Virus record (IMG/VR): IMGVR_UViG_3300031753_000042
Span: 1-21,452 of that record
Source: a virus
Reading direction: 5' to 3' (one strand)
DNA: 21,452 bases
Shown: in pieces, positions 15,378-21,113 of the stretch
Layout of the letters: every line of letters starts with the position of its first letter
How positions within the stretch are numbered: the stretch's first letter is position 1
Translations under genes and position numbers: made by a program
Notes under the pieces: generated by a model
What the model was told of the DNA's origin: nothing
The model's input: the letters and a program-made list of their open reading frames with translations, nothing else
Databases searched by the model: none

Positions 15378-16682
15378 TCACGACAGCCAACCCAGGAAAG
15401 CACCACGAGACTCGCGCGGAGGCTGTTTCTCGCGCTTGGCGGCCCGAGCCAATCTCGCGAGCACCCCATCGCCCCTCTGCGGCACCTTCAACGCCACCGC
15501 CATATACCGGAACGCATCTGCGCCGTCAGAGGCCCAATCATGCAGAGGTTCCTTCGACAGTTGCCCGTCGATGACCTTGTAGCGGTAGTGCCGGAGAGCG
15601 GAAAGGCCGTCTTGACAGAGATCCTCGTCGAACCAGCACTGCCCGAGCACCAACCGGGCAGCATTAATGCCATCGGAGATCTTTTGCGACGGGACGATTC
15701 TGGTCATCCCAGGATAGGCCTTTCGCAGCACTTCCTCGATAGTCACCTTGCTGCCGAGGCGCTTGGCACGGGCGTCGTGGGGAAGATGGTGCAGGTCGTA
15801 GTAGTACCCTCGTCGCTGTAGCTCGGCGAGGAAGTGGGTGATATCTTCCCCGCTCTCTTCGTAATAAGCAAGCACCCGCCACTGCATAGCAACTCGCTGG
15901 GCAAACCAAATCGCCGTGTTGTCGGCCCTTCCCAAGTCCCAGAAAGTCTGCACCCCAACCGACTTGTCCCAGGGGACTCTCCCAATCCTCCCCTCCTCTT
16001 GCGCCCGCCGAAGTTCCTTCGCGTAGACCGCCCCTTCCAGGGCCTGCACGCAATGGCCTTCCCAGATGTTGAGATAATGATCATAATCGTGCTTCTTATC
16101 CCGCTCCATCTCCGACTTGAGCTCATCGGGAAACCACGGATTGTCCCGCCAAGTCATCTTGACAACGCTGCTGGTCGAGGGGTCGAACTCCTTCACAAAG
16201 CGTTTGTATGTATAGTCGGTCTCCAGCTCTGGATTGAAGGAAATCCAGATCTCACTCCCTTTCTTCCGGATCGTCGGGATCAGATCGCCCCAGCTCTTCT
16301 TGCTGACTTTGTTGGCCTCCTCGACCCAGCAATAGTCAATCCCCTCATAGCTCTTGATTTTGGTCGTGTTGTTCTTAATGCCCTCGAACACAAAGCTCGT
16401 CTCATTTTTGCCGAGGATTTTGGCAGCTTGGACCGTATAGAAATCCGAGAGCCCCAGGGCAACGATCTGATCCGAGAGGACTTGGTGGACCGACTCGGAG
16501 ATCGAGTTCTGCAACTCTCGAGCACACAACACTCGAATCGGCCTGTTCGTGCCGATCAGCAGCAACGCCCTGCTTATGCCCCACGACCTCCCCGCGCCTC
16601 TCCCACCCCAGAGAACCTTCGTCCTCTTCGGCTCGAAGAGGCACTTGAGTGGCTCGGGAAACTGGGCGTCGATGGAGAGCAT
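15378..16682 (-). CDS. Terminase large subunit, 434 aa
   Basis: This is the DNA-packaging motor and headful nuclease. The N-terminal ATPase has a Walker A-like loop GGRGAGRS (26-33) with Arg32 where Lys is usual, a Walker B IDYCWVEEAN (115-124; acidic E121/E122) and a coupling motif ISFNP (147-151). The C-terminal RNase H-like nuclease has D249 in FWDLGRADNTA, D303 in LPHDA and D386/D389 in ASDGADAFRY. Length and motifs fit the Terminase_3/PBSX-like group. The start is ATG 16682. No Shine-Dalgarno is visible upstream (a pyrimidine-rich stretch), and no better start exists before an in-frame stop at 16734. No small subunit gene is seen upstream. Confidence 0.95.
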   Translation of the reverse strand: MLSIDAQFPEPLKCLFEPKRTKVLWGGRGAGRSWGISRALLLIGTNRPIRVLCARELQNSISESVHQVLSDQIVALGLSDFYTVQAAKILGKNETSFVFEGIKNNTTKIKSYEGIDYCWVEEANKVSKKSWGDLIPTIRKKGSEIWISFNPELETDYTYKRFVKEFDPSTSSVVKMTWRDNPWFPDELKSEMERDKKHDYDHYLNIWEGHCVQALEGAVYAKELRRAQEEGRIGRVPWDKSVGVQTFWDLGRADNTAIWFAQRVAMQWRVLAYYEESGEDITHFLAELQRRGYYYDLHHLPHDARAKRLGSKVTIEEVLRKAYPGMTRIVPSQKISDGINAARLVLGQCWFDEDLCQDGLSALRHYRYKVIDGQLSKEPLHDWASDGADAFRYMAVALKVPQRGDGVLARLARAAKREKQPPRESRGAFLGWLS

Positions 16683-16718
16683 GGGAGAGGGCGATGTTTG
16701 ATGGTTGAAGGTGGGCGG

Positions 16719-16748
16719 AGGGCTGCCAACCTCTCAGCTGGCAGCCCT
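16719..16748. terminator. Intergenic hairpin before terminase (terminator-like, no U-tract)
   Basis: A perfect 10-bp inverted repeat (AGGGCTGCCA and TGGCAGCCCT) with a 10-base loop lies in the 70-bp gap between the 180-aa gene and terminase. The stem is GC-rich and stable, but no U-run follows on the minus strand. It may weaken read-through, protect mRNA ends or affect terminase translation. A classic intrinsic terminator is not supported. Confidence 0.4.
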
Positions 16749-16752
16749 TCCT

Positions 16753-17295
16753 TCAGACATGAAAGACGATATTCATCGTCCCATTGAACGCCGTAGTCCC
16801 CGTGTTCGTGAACACAAAGACAACGCTGCCGGACGCCGGTGTAACGCTGGTGAGGGAAATTGCCCCACCTGTATTCGAAAGCGAATACATCCCCACCTGC
16901 ATCACCGTCGCCGTGGTGATCAGCGAGTCCGTTAGGGTGAAGGTATAAGTCGCCCCTGCCGCCGTCGTCAACGCCTCCGTCGTCACCACCCCGGCAATTG
17001 TATTGCTCGTCGCAGCATGGACTGTCGAGGTCTGGAGGTTCTGGAAGGCCTCGGCAAAAATCCCCGCGACCTGGAACGGCGTCACCGCCACAGAGGCTGG
17101 ATTCTGCCCTCCCGTCAACGAGGTATCCGCCGGCAGCAGCCACCTCGACGTGACCTGACTCGCCGGACCTCCTGGCGTCGGCGTCGGCAGTCCGTTCGTC
17201 AAAAACCCCGCAGCGAACGCGAGAGTGGAAAGCCCCAGGGCACCAACCGCCCCGAGAGCCCATTTGGCCCACCTGGGCCGATCGAGTGCCTTCAT
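16753..17295 (-). CDS. Exported or membrane-anchored hypothetical protein, 180 aa
   Basis: The N-terminus carries a basic start (MKALDRPRWAKW) and a hydrophobic stretch (residues 11-30, ALGAVGALGLSTLAFAAG) with AFA as a possible signal peptidase I site near residue 28. The rest is Thr/Ala/Val/Ser-rich with alternating strands (ATYTFTLTDSLITTATVMQVG; GSVVFVFTNTG; FNGTMNIVFHV), suggesting a beta-sandwich. The gene starts at ATG 17295 with AAGGA about 10 bases upstream. Its composition resembles phage fibre-like or surface domains. It lies directly before terminase, where a small terminase would be expected, but nothing in it looks DNA-binding. Function unknown. Confidence 0.8.
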   Translation of the reverse strand: MKALDRPRWAKWALGAVGALGLSTLAFAAGFLTNGLPTPTPGGPASQVTSRWLLPADTSLTGGQNPASVAVTPFQVAGIFAEAFQNLQTSTVHAATSNTIAGVVTTEALTTAAGATYTFTLTDSLITTATVMQVGMYSLSNTGGAISLTSVTPASGSVVFVFTNTGTTAFNGTMNIVFHV

Positions 17296-17358
17296 CGAAT
17301 TATTCCTTCTCTTCCCAGGTGAAAACCGTCACCCTCGGACAGTGCGCCTTCGGCGCCC

Positions 17359-17583
17359 TCAGCAGTCCACTCCACTCCTCCGGTTGATACAATCAACCGC
17401 CTCACGGAGGCTTTCGCCCCCAGAGTTCGTCACTCGGGCGAACTTCCCGCTCGCCGAGTGATTCTCCTTGACGACCATCGCCTCGTTGGCAGGCCCTCGA
17501 TCCTGCCACCTCGCCAAATCGCTAGTTCTGGTAGTCGTCAGCTTGTGATGGGCAATCGCTTCAGTGCTGTTGAGATCGCTCAT
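17359..17583 (-). CDS. Small hypothetical protein, 74 aa
   Basis: The gene has a strong ribosome binding site (GGGGAGGTGAG directly before ATG 17583) overlapping the stop of the upstream 92-aa gene, which supports translation. The product (MSDLNSTEAIAHHKLTTTRT, then LARWQDRGPANEAMVV) is polar with two cysteines near the C-terminus (Cys-Ile-Asn and the final Cys). No domain is recognised. A 63-bp gap with only small GC-rich inverted repeats follows before the 180-aa gene. Role unknown; its place between lysis-side genes and packaging genes gives no firm hint. Confidence 0.65.
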   Translation of the reverse strand: MSDLNSTEAIAHHKLTTTRTSDLARWQDRGPANEAMVVKENHSASGKFARVTNSGGESLREAVDCINRRSGVDC

Positions 17584-17584
17584 C

Positions 17585-17863
17585 TCACCTCCCCTTCATT
17601 CCATGCAGCGGCATGTGCCTCACATGCGCTGTGGAGTCATGGTGCGGCCCATGATCATCGTGCTTCTCGGGGTGCTGAGAGTGCAACTCCGTCACCGCCC
17701 CTTTCAGGGGATTCTTCTCCATCCCCGGATTCGAGCCGAAGGCCTCGCTCATCTCGGCCTTCCTCTCTCCACCGACACTCCCGCTCCCCGCTTTCGTCCT
17801 CGGCGCGCCCTCGTGCGTCATGTTGGGCTTTGCCGCCTCGTTGATTTCTGATTGCTTCGACAT
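17585..17863 (-). CDS. Small hypothetical protein, His-rich C-terminus, 92 aa
   Basis: The start chosen is ATG 17861-17863, preceded by GGAAAGGAC at the spacing used by the coat gene; an ATG 18 bases upstream lacks a good site. The protein is polar and probably disordered (SKQSEINEAAKPNMTHEGAP, then a Gly/Ser/Lys stretch). Its C-terminal third is histidine-rich (LHSQHPEKHDDHGPHHDSTA, HVRHMPLHG), with ten or so His in about 35 residues, which could bind divalent metal. I know no family with function. It follows the nuclease-like gene after a 47-bp gap. Confidence 0.7.
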   Translation of the reverse strand: MSKQSEINEAAKPNMTHEGAPRTKAGSGSVGGERKAEMSEAFGSNPGMEKNPLKGAVTELHSQHPEKHDDHGPHHDSTAHVRHMPLHGMKGR

Positions 17864-17910
17864 GCTGTCAGTCCTTTCCATTTCGCTCTGTAGTCACACT
17901 CTCAGGCACT

Positions 17911-18444
17911 CTACGCTAATCGCCTCGATAGAAGCTCGTCAACCGCCAATACCTTCGGGCGTCGCAAAGGTGGGCGCGAGGGCCTCGCCCTAACTCCACT
18001 CCCCAACCAATGCCACACCGATTGCTCATAAACCGAGGCATGATAAATCATATCCTCGATCGAGGTCGACCTGGGGTGAAGCGTGTAAGGCGTCAGCACC
18101 TTGCAAACAACCACCCCTCTAACTTCCTTCCTCGTCACCTCCCCGACCACCGGCAGGTAGAGGTCTCGGAGTTCTCGATGGGCATCCATCGTCCAAGTGT
18201 ATTTCGCCTCCAGACAGATCAGAAGATCCCCATCGGGCAGCAGCAAGTCGACCTGACAATATCCCAGCCCGCTTGAATCCTCGAACTCAAACCACTGCCC
18301 ATATGAAGCGTGAGGCAAGAAAGCCGCCAGCTGCCGCTCGTAAGCCACTCCCTTTCCCTTCGCTCCTCTCGCCCTCCCCTGCGGGATACAAGGGGGCCTC
18401 TCACACATCCTCGCCCATCTCAGCCCCCTCACAACTCGCTTCAT
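17911..18444 (-). CDS. PD-(D/E)xK nuclease-like protein, 177 aa
   Basis: The start chosen is ATG 18442-18444, overlapping the upstream stop as ATGA and preceded by GAGG; longer starts (ATG 18477, TTG 18510) overlap the upstream gene more and have weaker sites. Using this start, E36 (in GVAYERQL), D66 (in CQVDLLLP) and E79-A-K81 (in ICLEAKYT) make an E...D-x12-E-x-K pattern of the restriction-endonuclease-like fold. The strand-loop-strand spacing fits, with a conserved-looking SGLGYCQVD turn. The C-terminus is Arg/Pro-rich. It could be a DNA repair, resolvase-type or host-DNA nuclease. Activity is inferred from motif only. Confidence 0.75.
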   Translation of the reverse strand: MKRVVRGLRWARMCERPPCIPQGRARGAKGKGVAYERQLAAFLPHASYGQWFEFEDSSGLGYCQVDLLLPDGDLLICLEAKYTWTMDAHRELRDLYLPVVGEVTRKEVRGVVVCKVLTPYTLHPRSTSIEDMIYHASVYEQSVWHWLGSGVRARPSRPPLRRPKVLAVDELLSRRLA

Positions 18445-18680
18445 CTCAGCCTCGGAAACGACAGCCCGCCGAGGCATCCCAGCAGGTCGAAGATCAGATA
18501 AATCACGCAAATGACGATGAAGGCCCAGAGGATAATATTCAAGACCGCCGGGATGATACCCAGATTAACACCCAGCTGGGAAATCACCCATGGAATCAGC
18601 AATCGAAGGATGGCAATCACCGCGCAGACAATCACCAACCAAACCAGCAGCGCCTCAAACCACCCGAGATTAAAGCACAT
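18441..18680 (-). CDS. Small membrane protein, 79 aa
   Basis: The start chosen is ATG 18678-18680, with an excellent GGGGAGGAGGAAAAG ribosome binding site. The longer frame upstream begins with an Arg/Trp-rich stretch that is the purine-rich end of the previous gene read in another frame. The protein has two hydrophobic helices, about residues 8-33 (FEALLVWLVIVCAVIAILRLL) and 42-70 (PAVLNIILWAFIVICVIYLI), quoted in parts. It has a short basic C-terminus (FPRLR). It belongs to a kind of small phage membrane protein often found near endolysins. A holin or antiholin role is possible. Confidence 0.78.
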   Translation of the reverse strand: MCFNLGWFEALLVWLVIVCAVIAILRLLIPWVISQLGVNLGIIPAVLNIILWAFIVICVIYLIFDLLGCLGGLSFPRLR

Positions 18681-18954
18681 CTTTTCCTCCTCCCCTTTCC
18701 AACTCCCTCCCCTCCTCCACTCCCTTCTTCCTCGCCACCTCTTCCAGCTTCGCCACCATCCCATTCGTCTGATCCGTCAGCACATCCGCCTTCCCCGAGA
18801 TGATATCAATCTTCTTCACTACCCTCTTCTGCTCCGCTGCGATCCTATCCGCCTTCCTGCCATTTCGGAGCGAAACCAGCAGCCCTCCGAAGGCCCCGAT
18901 TCCCAGCAGCAGTGTCCCAAGTGCCTGCATGAAATTCGCTACTTCCATCTCCAT
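18670..18954 (-). CDS. Membrane-anchored coiled-coil protein, 94 aa
   Basis: The start chosen is the ATG at 18952-18954 (MEMEVANFMQALG), which has GGGGGAGGGGGG just upstream; an in-frame ATG at 18972 would add six residues and is also possible. One transmembrane helix (QALGTLLLGIGAFGGLLVSL) is followed by RNGRKADR, so by the positive-inside rule the C-terminal part probably stays in the cytoplasm. A helical coiled-coil region (EQKRVVKKIDIISGKADVL; QTNGMVAKLEEVARKKG) completes the protein. Similar small proteins occur beside phage endolysin genes. This predicted topology argues against an inner spanin. It overlaps the next gene by 11 bases. Confidence 0.75.
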   Translation of the reverse strand: MEMEVANFMQALGTLLLGIGAFGGLLVSLRNGRKADRIAAEQKRVVKKIDIISGKADVLTDQTNGMVAKLEEVARKKGVEEGRELERGGGKDVL

Positions 18955-18980
18955 TCCCCCCTCCCCCACCATGCTCTCCC

Positions 18981-19391
18981 TCAGCTCTTCCCCGTCGGCA
19001 GCTCTTGCCCCGAGACCTTGCTCACCACCGCGACATCCCGACTCGACTCGGCAGGTGTCACCGCAGCAATCGGCGGAGGCGCCACCACCTTCACCGCCGG
19101 GGCTTTCTTATACAGACTCCTAATCAAATTCTCCACCGTGGAAGAATTCCTCGCCAGAATCGGCATCACAATCCCCCCGATGATGCCCAGGTATTTCGCA
19201 ATGTCCGCCACGTCAGCTCCAATGTGCGTCACCGCGTCCATGATAGTGGCTTGACTGGCCGAGTTCATCACCCCAGCGGCGACCGCAATTCCACAGGTGA
19301 AGGAAATCACATTCCGCAATTCCGGCGCGACGCTGACTATCTTGTCCCACAGCGCTTGAGTCGGCACAGGCGGCTGCTGATTATCATTCAT
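18981..19391 (-). CDS. Putative holin (two membrane segments), 136 aa
   Basis: The gene lies directly after the endolysin/lipoprotein pair. Two hydrophobic helices are visible: residues 27-43 (NVISFTCGIAVAAGVMN) and 66-81 (KYLGIIGGIVMPILAR). A polar N-terminus (MNDNQQPPVPTQALWDKI) and an Ala/Pro/Val-rich, lysine-containing C-terminus flank them. Small size, two membrane spans and location fit a holin, which forms the membrane lesion that starts lysis. No holin family motif is certain, so this is a context call; the two other small membrane proteins nearby are competing candidates. The start is ATG 19391. Confidence 0.7.
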   Translation of the reverse strand: MNDNQQPPVPTQALWDKIVSVAPELRNVISFTCGIAVAAGVMNSASQATIMDAVTHIGADVADIAKYLGIIGGIVMPILARNSSTVENLIRSLYKKAPAVKVVAPPPIAAVTPAESSRDVAVVSKVSGQELPTGKS

Positions 19392-19397
19392 CTCTCA

Positions 19398-19637
19398 TTA
19401 TCCCTTCTTAACTCTCTTACTCGCCAACAGCCCCCTCACCTGCGCCTCTCCCGCCGTTATCAGCTCTCCCCCAGCTGCCCGGCAAAGCTGCTGCAGCGCT
19501 ACATCTGGCGGCAGCTGCGCGCACTCATAGCTAACAGCCAAATTCCCTACAAGCGCCCCAGCCGCCAGCAGCCCCTGCTCGCTCCCCGACTGGCACCCCG
19601 CCAGTCCCAGCCCGAGGAGAATAACCACTCGCTTCAC
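19398..19637 (-). CDS. Small lipoprotein, 79 aa (outer spanin candidate)
   Basis: The start is GTG 19635-19637, sharing GTGA with the endolysin stop. The N-terminus MKRVVILLGLGLAGCQSG is a lipoprotein signal with lipobox LAGC and Cys15 as the lipidated residue. Beyond it are about 64 residues with two more cysteines, a GLLAAGALVGNLAV stretch and a basic end (SKRVKKG). A lipoprotein coupled to an endolysin suggests an outer-membrane spanin, which joins with an inner spanin to breach the outer membrane. Typical outer spanins are proline-rich and this one is not, and no inner partner is clear. An exported accessory lysis protein is the alternative. Confidence 0.75.
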   Translation of the reverse strand: MKRVVILLGLGLAGCQSGSEQGLLAAGALVGNLAVSYECAQLPPDVALQQLCRAAGGELITAGEAQVRGLLASKRVKKG

Positions 19638-20152
19638 TTCGTTTCCTCCTCTACCAACGCCCCCAGAAATGCCTTGTAATACCCCGCGATCAGCGTCGCC
19701 TTATCCAGCCCATTGATGATTCGACGGGCATGAACCGGATCATCGAGGCGCATCGAGAAGTAATCCCCCAGTTCCCTCCCCGTAAACATCCCCTTCGTCA
19801 TCCCCTCAAACAGAGCCTCGAGCGCCAACGGCCACTCCAGCAGCTGCCCCGGCTCCGTCGCCCCGAACTTGGCGTAGTTTCGTTTCCATGTGACTTGAAC
19901 CAGCCCCTCCCCTACGTATGGATAGTAGGGCTTCCTCTTCAGATAAGCCTCGCCTCCTTGTTCTCGGATCGGCTGCATCTTCTTCCCCGTCTCATGCCAG
20001 CAAGTTGCTAGCATATACGCGAGCCATCGGAGGTCTTCCAGTTCCCGGCGTTCCCACTCATCAAGAATCTTCCCAAATCCCTCGACCTGACTTTGATCAA
20101 GCGAGCCGAACTTCTGCCTCACCGAGCTGAAGAATTTCTCCCTGTCAAGCAT
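19634..20152 (-). CDS. Endolysin, GH19 chitinase-like, 172 aa
   Basis: The segment LAYMLATCWHETGKKMQPIREQG (residues 44-66, in part) holds the H53-E54 signature of GH19-type phage lysins, with E54 as the expected general acid. It is followed by YVGEGLVQVTWKRNYAKFG (79-97) and IINGLDKATLIAGYYKAFLGAL near the C-terminus, both typical of the family. It cleaves peptidoglycan sugar bonds at the end of infection. There is no signal peptide, so it needs a holin. In many relatives the third segment reads GRGYVQLTW; Glu82 replaces Arg here. The start is ATG 20152 with GAGG upstream, eight bases after the previous stop. Confidence 0.88.
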   Translation of the reverse strand: MLDREKFFSSVRQKFGSLDQSQVEGFGKILDEWERRELEDLRWLAYMLATCWHETGKKMQPIREQGGEAYLKRKPYYPYVGEGLVQVTWKRNYAKFGATEPGQLLEWPLALEALFEGMTKGMFTGRELGDYFSMRLDDPVHARRIINGLDKATLIAGYYKAFLGALVEEETK

Positions 20153-20160
20153 CTCTTGCC

Positions 20161-21108
20161 TCAGTTGTAGAGAATCGTCACTGACATCGCCGTCGCCGTA
20201 GCATTAGTCGTGTCGTTCGTCGCGTAGCCCGAGGTGACGCAGATCGAGATCCCGCTGCCGAAAGGCACCCCCGCCGTGTAAGAGGCATCGAAGCTCCCCA
20301 CGCTTGTCGACGCAGGAATCTGCACCTGCATCACCAAGTTGGTGGCCGAGTTGCAGCCGTTGAAGCCCGTCCCCGCGTTGTAAAGGCGCAAATAGTTAAT
20401 CGTCGCGCTGTTGTTCTGCGCGGTGATGTGGTAAACCTGCCCACTGCCATTCTTCACCGTCGCGTGATTGTCGGAGGCTGCTGGCTGCAGAAAGAACGTC
20501 GAGTAGCCGCCAGCTGTCTTGAGGGTCTCGAAGATCCCCAGGGGGGTTCCGCTAAGCACTCCCTGGATCGACACAACCTGCGCACTCGGACTCCCCGCCG
20601 CCCCCGGGACTGACCCCGCCAGTGTCGCCGCATCGACCGCCACCGCGACTCTCGGCGCCCCCGCTCCAACTGCTCCAGTCCCCGCCAGAATCGTCGTCCC
20701 GTTGACCTGGGTGAGGTTGCCCGCCAGGGGCGTCATGCTCGCCACCCCCTGCACCGTCAGCACATCCGCCGAGGCCGTCCCGGCCGTCCCAATCGCCGGC
20801 TGTTTCGAGGCAAGGGCCGCCCCTGAGGGCAATGGAGTACTGGCAAGCGACACCGGCAGGGCCGTCCCACCTCCCGCCCCTTGCACCGTAAAGACATTCG
20901 AGTTCGGTGTCCCGACGGTCCCCAGTACAGTAGCCCCGGTGAAGTCCCCGATCGCGACCAGCGGGATCTGCACTCCCCCACCCGTATCATGGCTCCTGGT
21001 GACAACCGTGCTGCCGGGATCGACAACTAACAGATTATCGGCCGCCAGCGCGGAGGTCACCAATCCCGCCAACAGCACTCCAAGCCACGCCTTTGCTTGT
21101 CGCTTCAT
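20161..21108 (-). CDS. Exported repeat-containing fibre-like protein, 315 aa
   Basis: The start chosen is ATG 21106-21108, with AAGGTGA upstream over the stop of the glycine-rich gene; the open frame further upstream overlaps that gene. The N-terminus MKRQAKAWLGVLLAGLVTSALA is a Sec signal with cleavage likely after Ala22. Three imperfect repeats of the form G-x-x-G-[TS]-x-x-x-x-V-[FLV]-[TS]-[VI]-Q-G-x(4)-T-x-L occur at about residues 63-86, 107-129 and 169-191. The C-terminal 95 residues form a beta-rich domain (YHITAQNNSATINYLRLYN; VQIPASTSVG; GISICVTSGY). Similar C-terminal domains occur in phage structural proteins. The role is unknown. Confidence 0.82.
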   Translation of the reverse strand: MKRQAKAWLGVLLAGLVTSALAADNLLVVDPGSTVVTRSHDTGGGVQIPLVAIGDFTGATVLGTVGTPNSNVFTVQGAGGGTALPVSLASTPLPSGAALASKQPAIGTAGTASADVLTVQGVASMTPLAGNLTQVNGTTILAGTGAVGAGAPRVAVAVDAATLAGSVPGAAGSPSAQVVSIQGVLSGTPLGIFETLKTAGGYSTFFLQPAASDNHATVKNGSGQVYHITAQNNSATINYLRLYNAGTGFNGCNSATNLVMQVQIPASTSVGSFDASYTAGVPFGSGISICVTSGYATNDTTNATATAMSVTILYN

Positions 21109-21113
21109 CGCCC

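Noticed and set aside
17342-17358. Small GC-rich hairpin before the 180-aa gene
   Set aside because: Only five base pairs with a three-base loop and no U-tract; too weak to call.
18681-18740. Long purine tract on the coding strand
   Set aside because: It is explained by Glu/Gly/Lys/Arg codons at the end of the 94-aa gene plus the ribosome binding site of the next gene.
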